DNA of 64,000 nt from Oceanirhabdus seepicola (GCF_023684385.1 NZ_JAGSOJ010000001.1:1387146-1451145); one strand, 5' to 3'; positions 8,691-18,688 are shown, numbered from the stretch's first letter. Notes: generated by a model not told the origin, from the letters alone. Numbers and translations are program-made.

Positions 8691-9767
8691 ATGAAAATGG
8701 ATTCTATTGATATAAGTGGCATAACTCCTCAATCCAAGTTACCCAAGTGCCCTTATAATTATCCATATAAAGAAATATGCGAAACCTATAAATTATGTGT
8801 GCCTAATAGTAAACCAGATATAGAAACTATACTTCAACTTTTTATTGATACTTCAATAAAAAAATCACATGTTTTATATACTCCCATGGAAAATAAATTA
8901 ATCATATACGGAAATATTCATTTAAAAATTCTTTATGTTGCAAATACATCCAGTCAAAGTGTTCATTCAGCTCATTTTGATATACCATTCTCTACTTTTA
9001 TACTATCTAGTAATATTTGCAATCATATTGGGGATACAACTATATTTATTGAAGATACATTTGTGAATCAGCTTGATTCAAAAAATTTTTATGTTTCTAC
9101 ATTAATGCTAGTATATCCTGAATTTAATAAACAAAAAAATAAACCTATTAATGACTCTAATAATAAAAAACTTAACTATCTTAAGGATAATAAAAATTGT
9201 GATTCTGATGGCAAACTGCAACCATCAACATCCTGCTCTAATTTCAAGGATGTACACTTAGACCGAACCCCCTATGATAAATCTAATATGGACTTTAATA
9301 ACCATTTTAATAATGAATATAATATGAATCATAGTAATTCATCTGATATTAAATATGACAAAAAGACTAACACTAACTCATGTGCAAATCATAACAAATA
9401 CACTGAATATGACATTCAATTACAGAATGAATACCAAAATGAATACGACATTCAATATGATATGACTCCTTCTACTAATACAAATATATCCCCTGACAAA
9501 AACAATGATTATAAAATTGAACATGATATCCAATATGATATGGCTCCTTCTACTGATACAAATTTAACTAATGACAAAGACAATGATTACAAAATCGGAC
9601 GTGATATCCAATATGATATAACTCCTTCTACTGACTCAAATTTAACTAATGACAAAGACAATGAATACAGAATTGAACATGATTTACAGTTTGATTATGA
9701 TTATGATACTGATATTAGTATTAATCCTGAAAACGACAATGAATATTTTGAATACGAATGGGAATAG
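8691..9767 (+). CDS. SPOCS/DUF3794-like protein with Asp/Asn/Tyr-rich repeat tail
   Basis: Start chosen at ATG 8691 because AGGAGG lies 7 bases upstream; an earlier in-frame TTG at 8637 has no RBS. The product is 358 residues. The N-terminal 150 residues carry the SPOCS-like pattern: ISGITPQSKLPKCPYNYP, then SVHSAHFDIPFSTFI. The tail is acidic and Asn/Asp/Tyr-rich, with about three copies of a unit of roughly 29 residues built around HDIQYDMAPSTDTNL (bases about 9433-9710). It is a paralogue of the preceding gene, which has an unrelated tail, so the shared head is the functional anchor and the tail is free to diverge. Probably a spore-surface protein; inferred from the family and neighbours. 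Confidence 0.75.
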   Translation: MKMDSIDISGITPQSKLPKCPYNYPYKEICETYKLCVPNSKPDIETILQLFIDTSIKKSHVLYTPMENKLIIYGNIHLKILYVANTSSQSVHSAHFDIPFSTFILSSNICNHIGDTTIFIEDTFVNQLDSKNFYVSTLMLVYPEFNKQKNKPINDSNNKKLNYLKDNKNCDSDGKLQPSTSCSNFKDVHLDRTPYDKSNMDFNNHFNNEYNMNHSNSSDIKYDKKTNTNSCANHNKYTEYDIQLQNEYQNEYDIQYDMTPSTNTNISPDKNNDYKIEHDIQYDMAPSTDTNLTNDKDNDYKIGRDIQYDITPSTDSNLTNDKDNEYRIEHDLQFDYDYDTDISINPENDNEYFEYEWE

Positions 9768-9780
9768 AATTATTTACTTA

Positions 9781-9930
9781 GGTATATGAAAATAAATAAC
9801 AAGTCAAGGATGCGACAGATATTTTGCATCAGACGATGAGTTAGGTTCTACTGATAGTTGTGCTATCAGTGGATTCTAAGGAAGAAGTATACACTATAGA
9901 CCTATGATTAGTTATTTATTTGTTTATGCC
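9781..9930. repeat. MITE-like repeat family 2, copy B
   Basis: Imperfect terminal inverted repeats: GGTATATGAAAATAAATAAC at the left and, inverted, GGCATAAACAAATAAATAAC at the right. Inside is a hairpin UUAG-guu-CUACUGAUAG / CUAUCAGUGG-auu-CUAA. It matches the copy at 62870-63027 in the ends and in hairpin architecture, with compensatory changes. No ORF inside. Confidence 0.8.
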
Positions 9931-9999
9931 TTATAAAGTATTTTAATATACTTTGTATTAATAAACTTACTATGCATATAAAAAAGGAGATAGCATATT

Positions 10000-10485
10000 A
10001 TGGATAAATTTAATAACGATAACTTAAGAGATGAATTATACTCTGTAGAAAAGAGTTGTAAAAAAGATCACCCTGATCATCATGATTGTCATGATGGATA
10101 TAATTGTGTAACAACTAAAAAAATTTGCTTTAAGCCTTGTGAATTCTGTAAAAAAGTTGATACTAAACCCATTGATTTAAACAAATGTACTGATAGATTT
10201 TTGAAATTAAAAGTCACTATAAATAATGTTTGCTTTGATAAAGAAATATCAGTTGGAGTTATCCTATGTGACTGCCGTGGAAAAATAATTGATTTCAAAT
10301 GTTTTACTGCAATAAAGCACAAAGATTGCCATTCTTGTTGTGATAAAGCATGTGGTACACTCACAAGAAAAGTTTTCTTTAATATTCCAAAATCAGATGC
10401 TTGCCGTCCACTTGAATTAACAGCTCGTGTTGTAGCAAATTATACTTCTCCATGTGATGATGACGATTCTTGTGATTGCTGTTAA
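10000..10485 (+). CDS. Cys-rich small protein, probable spore coat component
   Basis: A 161-residue protein with about 20 Cys: clusters CFKPCEFC near residue 45, CHSCCDKAC near 110 and CDCC at the end. It also has a His/Asp-rich segment (DHPDHHDCHDG) and a central beta-like domain (LKLKVTINNVCFDKEISVGVILCD). AAGGAG lies about 10 bases before ATG 10000, and a strong terminator follows at 10501-10542. No family was recognised. Cys richness, context and the CDCC end fit a disulfide-cross-linked coat or exosporium protein, though metal binding by the His/Cys clusters is also possible. Confidence 0.7.
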   Translation: MDKFNNDNLRDELYSVEKSCKKDHPDHHDCHDGYNCVTTKKICFKPCEFCKKVDTKPIDLNKCTDRFLKLKVTINNVCFDKEISVGVILCDCRGKIIDFKCFTAIKHKDCHSCCDKACGTLTRKVFFNIPKSDACRPLELTARVVANYTSPCDDDDSCDCC

Positions 10486-10500
10486 TTATTAGTCTACAAG

Positions 10501-10542
10501 AAAAAGGACTACTGTGATTTTTTACAGTAGTCCCTTTTCTTC
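10501..10542 (+). terminator. Rho-independent terminator
   Basis: AAAAGGACTACTGT and ACAGTAGTCCCTTTT form a long stem around GATTTTTT, ending in TTTTCTTC. It sits 15 bases after the Cys-rich gene. Confidence 0.85.
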
Positions 10543-10678
10543 TCATACTAGTATGACGCTTAATACAATATATTATTTATGTATAACAAATCTCTCATTT
10601 ATTAATCTATTATTACTATAATAAAGTGTACCAATTGAGTACTATAATTAATATGAGAAAAGTGAGGTTTAATTTTAT

Positions 10679-10861
10679 ATGAATGATAAAAATACTTTCT
10701 ATATAAAAATTCCAAATAACGAAAATACCTTCTATGTAAAAGTACCCAATAAGGAAAATACCGTCTATATAAAAGGTACTCCTCTCCCTAAAGAAAATAT
10801 GTTTTTTAAAAGTATAATTTTTATTATAGTTCTATTCCTGATTCCCTGCTATCTAAAATAA
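10679..10861 (+). CDS. Small repeat protein with C-terminal membrane segment
   Basis: A 60-residue ORF with three imperfect repeats (NTFYIKIPNNE, NTFYVKVPNKE, NTVYIKGTPLPKE) followed by a hydrophobic segment (IIFIIVLFLIPCYL). GTGAGG lies about 12 bases before ATG 10679. The internal repeat and clear membrane segment argue for a real gene despite its size. It sits alone between terminators within the spore-surface region. Function unknown. Confidence 0.55.
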   Translation: MNDKNTFYIKIPNNENTFYVKVPNKENTVYIKGTPLPKENMFFKSIIFIIVLFLIPCYLK

Positions 10862-11028
10862 AGCCAAGAAACAAATACTTAGTTAACTGTTTTTCGTAAA
10901 ATCATGAAACTTTAGATAATAGTAAACTCTCTATAACATCCCTCTCTACTCATTCATATATTGATAATGTACCAACGCAAATCCTTGAGATACTACTTTG
11001 TTAACAATAGAAATAAGGAGAGATATAA

Positions 11029-12840
11029 TTGATTAGCTTATGTATGATAGTTAAAGATGAAAAAGATAATTTAGAGCGATGTTTAAAAAGTGCTGAAGGG
11101 ATAGCTGATGAAATAATTATTGTAGATACAGGCTCAACAGATTCCACTGTTGAAATAGCGAAAAAATATACTAATAAAGTTTATTTCTATAGGTGGATTA
11201 ATGATTTTTCAGCTGCAAGAAATTTTTCTCTTTCTAAAGCAAACGGAGATTGGATTCTAATTTTAGATGGAGATGACGAAGTTCCTAGCAAACATAAAGA
11301 AGATATAAGAGAGCTTACTAAAGATACAAGTGTAGACGTGTATAGCTTTAATACGCTAAATTTTACAAATGAAAATGATACTCAAAATCTAATTTATAAT
11401 CTTAACCCCAGACTTTTTCAAAACAAATTTGGCTATAAATATGAAGGAGCAGTACACAATCAACTGCTTTCTGTTATAAAAAGAGTGAATCCAAATTTTG
11501 TTATGAAAATTGCTGCTATAGATATATTTCACTACGGCTACCTTCAAACCAACGTTATAAAAAAACATAAACGTGAAAGAAATATGTCAATATTACACAG
11601 TCAGCTAGAAGAAAATCCAAAAGATACTTTTGCACTTTTTAATATGGGTAATGAATATTATGCCCTTAATAATTCAAAAGAAGCGTTCGATTATTATTTA
11701 AAAGCTCATAAAACTACAGAACCCGGAATGGGCTTCTATCCAAAACTCATTATACGTATGTTATTATGTTGTAAAGAGTTAAAATTATATGATGATATTT
11801 ATAAATTTGCTGCTAAAGCCTTGAATTACTATCCAAAATTTACAGACCTTTATTATGTAAGAGGCTTTATAAATTATTTTTTAGGAAAACCTACTGCTGC
11901 TGTAAGCGATCTTGAAAAGGCCCTTGAATTAGGTGATCCTCTTCCTAATTTAGCTTATTTTAAAGGTGCAGGCACATATAAAAGTGTAGAATTACTTTGT
12001 AAAATTCACTTTGATTATGAAGACTATGAAAACTGTTTAAAGTACTGTATAGAACTTTTTAAATATCCTTATGTATCAAATTTTGAAACAATCAAAATGC
12101 TAGTATACTCTCTGTATAAGTTATATGCACCAAAAGAAGAAATACAAAAAGCAATAAAAATAGTTTTAAATAATAGTGAAGAAAAAGGCTTTATTTTCGC
12201 CTCTAATTTACTCATAGCAGTAAAGGATTTTAATTTAGCATTAGAATATATAAATAAAGGATTTGAAGATTTAGCTTCTAAAGATTTAGATGAAAACTTA
12301 AAAAAAGATTTAATGAATAATCTACAATATTATAAAGGTATTTGTGAATTTTCTCTTAAAGATTATAAAAAAAGTATTCAAACTTTAATGAATATAAATA
12401 AACAAAAATTCACAGATGCTAGCACTCCCTATTTACTTCTCTCTGGTTTGTTTACTGAAAATGAAAATATAGTTAAATTTGCAATTTCTAATGATAAGTG
12501 TAAAGGTAAAGTGTATAAAGCTTTAAATGATATATTAAATGGTCATAAACCTGAAATACTGGCAGAAGATGAAAAAGAATCTCTTAAATACGAAGGTATA
12601 ATATATTCTATTTTAGAGAATCTGTTAGATGTTGAAAAAAATAATGAATTTGAAAAAGCTCTTTCATTATTAGACTTAATAAAAAGTAGTGACTCTCTTT
12701 TAAGATTAGGAAAACTCTATTATAAATATGGTAAATATGAATTATGTAAAAAAGAACTCTTCTCTTCAATCTCACTTAAGAATGTTACAGATAAAAGTAC
12801 ATTAAGAGTTTTATCTAATTTATGGCCAGAAGAATCATAA
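11029..12840 (+). CDS. GT2 glycosyltransferase fused to TPR repeats
   Basis: A 603-residue protein. Residues 1-230 form a family 2 glycosyltransferase domain (ISLCMIVKDEKDNLERCLKS, then IIIVDTGSTDST, then ILILDGDDE, which contains the metal site). The rest is a tetratricopeptide-type helical array, with recognisable units around FALFNMGNEYYALN and LYYVRGFINYFLGK. Such GT2-TPR proteins occur beside protein or peptide substrates, where the TPR part docks the acceptor. Start is TTG 11029 with AAGGAG 8 bases upstream; no ATG is near. The neighbouring collagen-like protein is a tempting acceptor, but this is inference. Confidence 0.88.
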   Translation: MISLCMIVKDEKDNLERCLKSAEGIADEIIIVDTGSTDSTVEIAKKYTNKVYFYRWINDFSAARNFSLSKANGDWILILDGDDEVPSKHKEDIRELTKDTSVDVYSFNTLNFTNENDTQNLIYNLNPRLFQNKFGYKYEGAVHNQLLSVIKRVNPNFVMKIAAIDIFHYGYLQTNVIKKHKRERNMSILHSQLEENPKDTFALFNMGNEYYALNNSKEAFDYYLKAHKTTEPGMGFYPKLIIRMLLCCKELKLYDDIYKFAAKALNYYPKFTDLYYVRGFINYFLGKPTAAVSDLEKALELGDPLPNLAYFKGAGTYKSVELLCKIHFDYEDYENCLKYCIELFKYPYVSNFETIKMLVYSLYKLYAPKEEIQKAIKIVLNNSEEKGFIFASNLLIAVKDFNLALEYINKGFEDLASKDLDENLKKDLMNNLQYYKGICEFSLKDYKKSIQTLMNINKQKFTDASTPYLLLSGLFTENENIVKFAISNDKCKGKVYKALNDILNGHKPEILAEDEKESLKYEGIIYSILENLLDVEKNNEFEKALSLLDLIKSSDSLLRLGKLYYKYGKYELCKKELFSSISLKNVTDKSTLRVLSNLWPEES

Positions 12841-12892
12841 TAAAGGCTGTGTTAGTATAATACTTAATTATTATTTTAATTTATAAAATAAT

Positions 12893-12929
12893 GAAACTTT
12901 AGGATAATTTTCACCATTCCTAAAGTTTC
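12893..12929. terminator. Bidirectional terminator
   Basis: GAAACTTTAGGA and TCCTAAAGTTTC form a perfect 12-bp stem between two convergent genes (TPR-glycosyltransferase and collagen-like gene). A fragment resembling its left arm recurs at about 10901-10918. Confidence 0.75.
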
Positions 12930-12948
12930 AAGTTTACAAACTAATATT

Positions 12949-13590
12949 TTATTGTAAACTATCCATAGCACATGTTGTTAACGCACTTTCATCATCCAAT
13001 ATTAATAATCCAACATTTATTGAAGTAATATCTCCACTAAAAGTAATTCCACCTGTTTTTACATCTACTGCATTACCTACCCCTATAGTTTCTAATTCAT
13101 TTCTTACTGATTTTTCGCAAACTTCCTCACATGATACTAATGGTGGATCATCTAAACTTAATGGCGATACTCCTAATCCTGTAAACGTCCCACTCCCAAG
13201 TGTCAAAGCTATTATTTTACATATACTTACTTTTTCATTAGAACCAGCCTTCTGTATTGTTACTGTTCCCCCTAAAGCATTTAGCGAAACTACATCATAA
13301 TTTTTATACTCTATATTTACACCCAATAAATCTACTCCAACACCTCCAATAACTGCAAGTTGTTGCAAAAGATTTTTCATTTGCAACACACACTCACATC
13401 TAACTATAGGACGTGCATTTACCACCTCACAGCAACCTTTTGGCCCTTGAGGTCCTGGTGGCCCCTGTTGTCCTGGTGGACCTGGTGGTCCTTTAGGTCC
13501 TGGTGGACCTGGTTGTCCTGGTATTTCTTTGTATCTATAACTTATTGAAGAACTTGTACATCCTTGCCCACTTATCTGATTAAAACTCAT
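12949..13590 (-). CDS. Collagen-like (GXY) spore-surface protein
   Basis: A 213-residue protein. The N-terminal 22 residues include GCTSSS. A short collagen-like stretch follows (about residues 23-52, bases about 13435-13525) of G-P/Q-P triplets such as GPPGPPGQQGPPGPQGP. A C-terminal beta-rich globular part (about 55-213) has several Cys (CECVLQ, SCEEVCEK, TTCAMD). This short-collagen plus globular layout resembles BclA-type exosporium filament proteins, though the collagen part is much shorter and the C-terminal domain was not recognised as the C1q-like type. AGAAGGAGAG precedes ATG 13590. Nearby glycosyltransferases may decorate it. Confidence 0.85.
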   Translation of the reverse strand: MSFNQISGQGCTSSSISYRYKEIPGQPGPPGPKGPPGPPGQQGPPGPQGPKGCCEVVNARPIVRCECVLQMKNLLQQLAVIGGVGVDLLGVNIEYKNYDVVSLNALGGTVTIQKAGSNEKVSICKIIALTLGSGTFTGLGVSPLSLDDPPLVSCEEVCEKSVRNELETIGVGNAVDVKTGGITFSGDITSINVGLLILDDESALTTCAMDSLQ

Positions 13591-13713
13591 GGTAAGTTTC
13601 TCTCCTTCTCTATTTTTCTTTAGTATAATATAACTTTTAAAAACACTTATTTTCTATTATTTAAAGTCTTCTATCAATATATAATATGATTTAAATATGA
13701 ATAATTACATTAA

Positions 13714-13753
13714 TAAAAAAGCTCTACATTGAATATTAATGCAAAGCTATTTT
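13714..13753 (-). terminator. Terminator of the 13769-14236 gene
   Basis: On the minus strand AGCTTTGCATT...AATGTAGAGCT folds into an interrupted stem followed by TTTTTTA. It lies 15 bases past the stop codon at 13769. Confidence 0.65.
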
Positions 13754-13768
13754 CAATATTTATTACTT

Positions 13769-14236
13769 TTAAATTTGCCTTGGTAATCTTACTCTAACTC
13801 TTACAATATCTTTTTCCTTTAAACAATATGCTAAATCTGTAGTTACACCTGTTCGTGATAATCTACCAAAAAGTCTATAACAACCATGTACCGGCTCAAC
13901 TGCTGCTATCTCTACCGTTTGAGTACCAATTTCACAGTCATGAAAACAACACTGGTATGGTATTTGAAAAGTGGAATTAACAAGTGTATGAGAATTATTT
14001 TGATCAACTCCTGTATACGTTAAATACTTTTCAATCTTTCCACTAATACATAATACTCCTCCACCCTGAAACTCAATTGTTGCTGAATTTAAACCTGCAC
14101 TTGCAGATAAAGAAACATGAACATTATCCACAAATGCTGGTGGCAATAGACATATTTGAGGTTCTACTATACAATCCCCACAAAGCTCTAACGTACTTGT
14201 AATACCATTAGTACATTGACTAATCTCAAAGGCCAT
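13769..14236 (-). CDS. SPOCS-like Cys-containing protein
   Basis: A 155-residue protein. The central part, ISGKIEKYLTYTG followed by FQIPYQCC, resembles the SPOCS/DUF3794 core pattern (G-x-I-x-K-x-(I/L)-x-Y-T-x...F-x-(I/V)-P-F). The C-terminus LKEKDIVRVRVRL resembles the end of the domain. AAAGGAGGTATTTT gives a strong RBS for ATG 14236. It is a likely member of the same spore-surface set as 14481-15041, whose C-terminus (KQKDIIKIAIRR) is clearly related. Exact role unknown. Confidence 0.65.
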   Translation of the reverse strand: MAFEISQCTNGITSTLELCGDCIVEPQICLLPPAFVDNVHVSLSASAGLNSATIEFQGGGVLCISGKIEKYLTYTGVDQNNSHTLVNSTFQIPYQCCFHDCEIGTQTVEIAAVEPVHGCYRLFGRLSRTGVTTDLAYCLKEKDIVRVRVRLPRQI

Positions 14237-14480
14237 AAAATACCTCCTTTTTTAACTGAAAGTCATTCTTAAGTCATTTCAGATTCTTTTTTATGTTGTA
14301 ATAATACTAAATAATCTATATTTTATAATATTCTTACCGTATATAATATGTATTATATGTATCACGTGTGAAATGCATTGTACATATGTTTAATAACATA
14401 TGTGACTCTTTAGCTTTCCTTTTATATCTTTAGATAGGTTACACCTTAAGTATAATTTCATGTTATAAGATATGTCACAC

Positions 14481-15041
14481 TCAAGGTGTATATTTCCCAT
14501 TAACTGAACACCTTCTTATTGCAATTTTAATAATATCCTTTTGCTTATATTTCCAAAACACCTTTTTACATGTACCTTGATGACTTCCCTTATTTACTAC
14601 TTCTCCAAAACTACTAACAACATCACATCCTGTTATTTTATATAAATCATCTTCATTTGCCTCATCTGCATCAACACTGCATTGGAATGATACATCATCG
14701 TATTTTTCGAAATCTGGATATTCACGTCCACATTGTGAAATAGCAGTATATTTTATTTTTTTCTGTATTACCCCACAAATTAAAACTATTCCAGGACATA
14801 CTTTTTCAATTACAGCCTCAACATAAGCAGTATGTTTAACATCACTATGTTCCATTATTGGAGGAACTAAACAAGTCTTGTATTCTAGAATAACCGTACA
14901 ACAGTGCTGAGGATTTGCTATTAGACATTTTTCTAATTGCATATGATTACTTGAATGATCTTCTCTACAAATTCTTGTACATGATAAATTTGCTTCATTC
15001 ATCATATTATCCCTATTTATATTATTAAAATTATCTGCCAC
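14481..15041 (-). CDS. SPOCS/DUF3794-like Cys-rich protein
   Basis: A 186-residue protein with about a dozen Cys. Core: LICGVIQKKIKYTAIS then DVSFQCSVD, the SPOCS/DUF3794 signature, and a KQKDIIKIAIRRC end. GTG start at 15041 with AAAGGTGA 7 bases upstream. It is a distant paralogue of the next gene downstream (13769-14236). The 244-base gap between them contains only AT-rich sequence with a TATGTATTATATGTATC-like palindrome-rich stretch and no ORF. A spore-coat role is inferred. Confidence 0.7.
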   Translation of the reverse strand: MADNFNNINRDNMMNEANLSCTRICREDHSSNHMQLEKCLIANPQHCCTVILEYKTCLVPPIMEHSDVKHTAYVEAVIEKVCPGIVLICGVIQKKIKYTAISQCGREYPDFEKYDDVSFQCSVDADEANEDDLYKITGCDVVSSFGEVVNKGSHQGTCKKVFWKYKQKDIIKIAIRRCSVNGKYTP

Positions 15042-15238
15042 GATAGTTCACCTTTTATTATTAATTCAAAACCACTTTCTTAATTGTAAATTATAAATTG
15101 ATAAAAACATTATAATATCGGCGGTTAGCATATTTCTCTTTATTTATATACTATGAAATATACGTAATAGTTGTACTATTATATGATGATTACAATTTCA
15201 ACGTATTTCTAAATTTTCACTTTTTATAATACAAAAAA

Positions 15239-15274
15239 GAATCCACTGAAATCAAATTTCATTTCAGTGGATTC
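15239..15274 (-). terminator. Terminator of the HD-GYP gene
   Basis: GAATCCACTGAAAT and ATTTCAGTGGATTC form a perfect 14-bp stem. On the minus strand it is followed by TTTTTTG. It lies 17 bases after the stop codon at 15291. Confidence 0.88.
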
Positions 15275-15290
15275 TTCCTAATTATACCAA

Positions 15291-17081
15291 TTATTTAAGT
15301 TTATTATTTCTTATAAGTTTAACAAATACATCAACTACTTCTGAGTCAAATTGAGTACCTTTCCATTTTTCTAATTCATCTATAGCTTGTTCAACTTTCA
15401 TAGATTTTCTATATGCTCTATTACTTGTCATAGCATCATAGCTATCAGCCACACAAACTATTCTAGAAAAAATGCTACTTTCATTTCCATTCAACCCCTT
15501 TGGATACCCTTTACCGTCAATCTTTTCATGATGCTCATAAATAATACCCTTTGCTTTGGATAAAAACTCAATATCTTTTACAATATCATATCCTATAGCT
15601 GTATGGCTTTTAATAATATTATATTCTTCATCATTTAATCTTCCATTTTTATTTAATATACTTTCAGGAATACCAATTTTACCTATATCATGAAGAATCG
15701 CTCCATATCTTAAATCATCTAATTGGCAATCTAAAAAACCCATTTCTTTGGCAATTGCTACTGAATATTCCATAACTCTGTGACAATGCCCCTGAGTATA
15801 ATGATCTTTTGCATCTATTGCCTTAGCTAATGCCTTTATTGTTTCAAAATAAGTATTTTTATTTGCTGCTAATGCTTTTTCTAATTCTTTTGAAATTGCT
15901 ATTTGCTCTTCATAAAGTGAATGAATTTCGTCTTTTTGTTCTATAACTGCTCGTTTATTTGTATCAATTTCTTTAACCATATCATTGAAATTATCACCTA
16001 AAATTTGAAATTCATTGTTAGTATTTATCTCTATCTTAGTATCATATTTTCCCATAGACACTTGATTCATTCCTTCTAATAAGTTATCAATAGGTGCCAT
16101 AAGAACATTAACTTTTTTCGCGGTAATATAAGTAAATATAACAATACAACTTACTGCACTAATAATTATTATAATGAAATCTATAATTATTTTGTTACTA
16201 CTGCTAAAATCATATGTAATTTTAATAATACCTGAAATTTTGCCTTTTTCATTAATACTTTCATAAGGGATAAATTCCTCAGTTATTGTCTTTGCTCCTA
16301 TTTTTTTATTAATGCTTATAATTTCATTATTATTTTTAGCTCTTTCAAAATATGTTTTATCTTGTTCAGATATATTTATAGAATCAATATTATCATTTCC
16401 AAAGAAATTATAGCTTGTTCCAAAAGTATCATAATACTCTAAATCAACCACATAATTGTTATTTACTAATTTTTTTAAAACATTATTCATAATAAATGTT
16501 TCATGTGATTTATCAGCATATTTACTTAAATTAACTCCCACTTCAACAATATATTTTTTATCTTCAGTGGCTTTATATATATAATTCATAGGCTCCCCAG
16601 TAATTACAGAAGAACCTCTTCCATCTATATCGCTCTTACCATACATTCTAATTTTATCCAATTTCTCAGTCATTCTTCCCCATCTATTAAAATCAATATC
16701 TATATTTTCTTTATTAGTACCTTTAAAAATAATATTGTTATTATTGATGATGTTTATATCAAAATATTCTTTACCATCCAAAAATTCTTCTAGTGGGAAA
16801 TTCCAGTTCGTTCTTTCATTATACTCGTTTATAACTGAATTCTGAATATCAACTGCTTTTTTACGTGTCTCATTTTCTATCATTAATAGAATTAAATCGA
16901 TACCGTGAATATACGATTTCGCTGTATTTTTAATATTGGCTTTTAAATTTTCTTCTTCTGCTTTTGCATCTTCCTTTACAGCATGAATTTGAATTAAACT
17001 AAAAAATGTAGTTATTGCTACTATTCCAATAAAAATCAGATAAAGTAATGATTTTTTTACAGAACTTTTTTTCTTCTTCAT
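15291..17081 (-). CDS. Membrane HD-GYP domain phosphodiesterase
   Basis: A 596-residue protein: TM1 about residues 11-31, an extracellular sensor region of about 270 residues, TM2 about 300-322 (IIIDFIIIIISAVSCIVIF), HAMP, a coiled linker and a C-terminal HD-GYP domain. The HD-GYP signature is complete: HCHRVMEYS, LHDIGKIGIP, HHEKIDGKGYP. HD-GYP enzymes hydrolyse cyclic di-GMP or related cyclic dinucleotides, so this probably links an outside signal to turnover of the messenger. It is a single-gene unit, with its terminator at 15239-15274 and the divergent chemoreceptor upstream. The ligand is unknown. Confidence 0.9.
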   Translation of the reverse strand: MKKKKSSVKKSLLYLIFIGIVAITTFFSLIQIHAVKEDAKAEEENLKANIKNTAKSYIHGIDLILLMIENETRKKAVDIQNSVINEYNERTNWNFPLEEFLDGKEYFDINIINNNNIIFKGTNKENIDIDFNRWGRMTEKLDKIRMYGKSDIDGRGSSVITGEPMNYIYKATEDKKYIVEVGVNLSKYADKSHETFIMNNVLKKLVNNNYVVDLEYYDTFGTSYNFFGNDNIDSINISEQDKTYFERAKNNNEIISINKKIGAKTITEEFIPYESINEKGKISGIIKITYDFSSSNKIIIDFIIIIISAVSCIVIFTYITAKKVNVLMAPIDNLLEGMNQVSMGKYDTKIEINTNNEFQILGDNFNDMVKEIDTNKRAVIEQKDEIHSLYEEQIAISKELEKALAANKNTYFETIKALAKAIDAKDHYTQGHCHRVMEYSVAIAKEMGFLDCQLDDLRYGAILHDIGKIGIPESILNKNGRLNDEEYNIIKSHTAIGYDIVKDIEFLSKAKGIIYEHHEKIDGKGYPKGLNGNESSIFSRIVCVADSYDAMTSNRAYRKSMKVEQAIDELEKWKGTQFDSEVVDVFVKLIRNNKLK

Positions 17082-17358
17082 ATTACAACCACCTATCCCC
17101 TATAATTATAGTAATTATATCATTTTATTACATAAAACGATATAAAATCACAATAATTTCACAAAACTGTAACCTTTACAATGTGGATATTTAATAATTC
17201 TCTCAACTTTCTCAATCTGTTGATTTTTAAAGGAAATAATAATGGTAAAGATATAAGAAAGTAATACGAGTATTAAATAAAGCGAATAATTACTGAGAAT
17301 CGCACAATTATTACCATTGGATTTACATAATTAAATTTTAGAAAGAAGGGACATGCTT

Positions 17359-18648
17359 ATGAAACAATTAAATAATACAACCCAATCTAAAGAAAACAAG
17401 ATTAAGAAGTATATTGTAACAACAATGATTACTATCATTCCATCAACTTTTGTTCTTGGAATAATTACATCTAATATCTTATCACTTAGTGGTAATAAGT
17501 TTATTTTAAATATAGTTTTTTATTTATTTTCTGGAATTCTTATCGGCTGTACTTCTATAATTAAAAATATTAAAAAACATATTAAACCATCTATTTTAAT
17601 AAATCAATTTGGACACAGCCTAGAACAAAATGATTTAACATACAGAATTGATAATGTAGAGAACTTAAGCGAAACTGAAACTTTAATAAATTTAAATAAC
17701 ACAATGGAAAAATTAAGATTACTTATTCAAGAAATAAAGGAATTAAGTACATCTGTACATGATATATCTGAAGACAATAAAACACTTCTTGATAACGCTT
17801 TAGAAGTTACTACACAAGTAACTTCTTCTGTAACAGATTTAGCACGTACATCAACTAAACAAATTGATGTAATTGAAGAATGCAACAACTTAATATATTC
17901 AACATCAGAAGGTTTAAAAAACATTTTAAGTGATATGACTAGTTCAAAACAGCTCACTGAAAAAGCTATCACAACAATTAATTATGGAGAAAAAAGTATA
18001 GAAGTTCAGAAAAATAAAATGCATGAAACAAAAAATGCTTCATCTAGTGCCGTTGAATCTATTAATACTCTTGAATCAAAATCTATAGAAATTGGACAAA
18101 TAGTAGATGTAATTGCAAGTATTTCAGAACAAACTAATTTACTAGCATTAAATGCATCAATTGAAGCTGCAAGAGCTGGCGAACATGGTAGAGGTTTTAC
18201 AGTAGTTGCAGAGGAAATTAGAAATCTAGCTGAGCAATCTAACTTATCAGCAAAACAGATAGGCGAATTAGCTTTACATGTTCAATCAGGCGTTAATGAA
18301 ACTGTACAACAAATCACTAAAGTTGAGGAAGTTATAAGTGAGCAAAACTCCTCCCTTGTAGAAACTATAAATGCATTTAAAGAAATTTCGCAAGTAGTAC
18401 ATATGATAACATCTAATCTAAACAATGTTGCTGATTCTTCATTAATACTAAGTAATAACTGCAATAAAACTGTAGACGAAATGAATGGCTTTTTATCTAT
18501 ATCTCAAACCTATGCTGCAAGTAGTGAGGATGTATCTGTATCAATGGGGGAACAATCTAAAACCATTAAAATAGTAAGAGAATCTGCTGACAATCTCCTT
18601 AACTCAGTAAAAAAACTAGAAGTTTCTATAGAAAAATATAAATTATAA
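17359..18648 (+). CDS. Methyl-accepting chemotaxis protein without large sensor domain
   Basis: 429 residues from ATG 17359, which has AAGGG 8 bases upstream; the ATG at 17353 is too close to it. Two membrane helices near the N-terminus (about 20-40 and 44-64) are joined by a very short loop, so there is no extracellular ligand domain. A long coiled-coil signalling region follows, with the receptor tip [32 protein letters not shown] that contacts CheA/CheW. It may sense membrane state or signal through a partner. It diverges from the HD-GYP gene across a 277-base gap in which no clear promoter was assigned. Terminator at 18655-18685. Confidence 0.9.
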   Translation: MKQLNNTTQSKENKIKKYIVTTMITIIPSTFVLGIITSNILSLSGNKFILNIVFYLFSGILIGCTSIIKNIKKHIKPSILINQFGHSLEQNDLTYRIDNVENLSETETLINLNNTMEKLRLLIQEIKELSTSVHDISEDNKTLLDNALEVTTQVTSSVTDLARTSTKQIDVIEECNNLIYSTSEGLKNILSDMTSSKQLTEKAITTINYGEKSIEVQKNKMHETKNASSSAVESINTLESKSIEIGQIVDVIASISEQTNLLALNASIEAARAGEHGRGFTVVAEEIRNLAEQSNLSAKQIGELALHVQSGVNETVQQITKVEEVISEQNSSLVETINAFKEISQVVHMITSNLNNVADSSLILSNNCNKTVDEMNGFLSISQTYAASSEDVSVSMGEQSKTIKIVRESADNLLNSVKKLEVSIEKYKL

Positions 18649-18654
18649 ATATTT

Positions 18655-18685
18655 TAGTGGGTCCATAGTGATCCACTTATTTTTT
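18655..18685 (+). terminator. Terminator of chemoreceptor gene
   Basis: AGTGGGTC and GATCCACT pair around CATAGT, followed by an eight-T tract. It lies just after the stop at 18648. Confidence 0.75.
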
Positions 18686-18688
18686 TTA

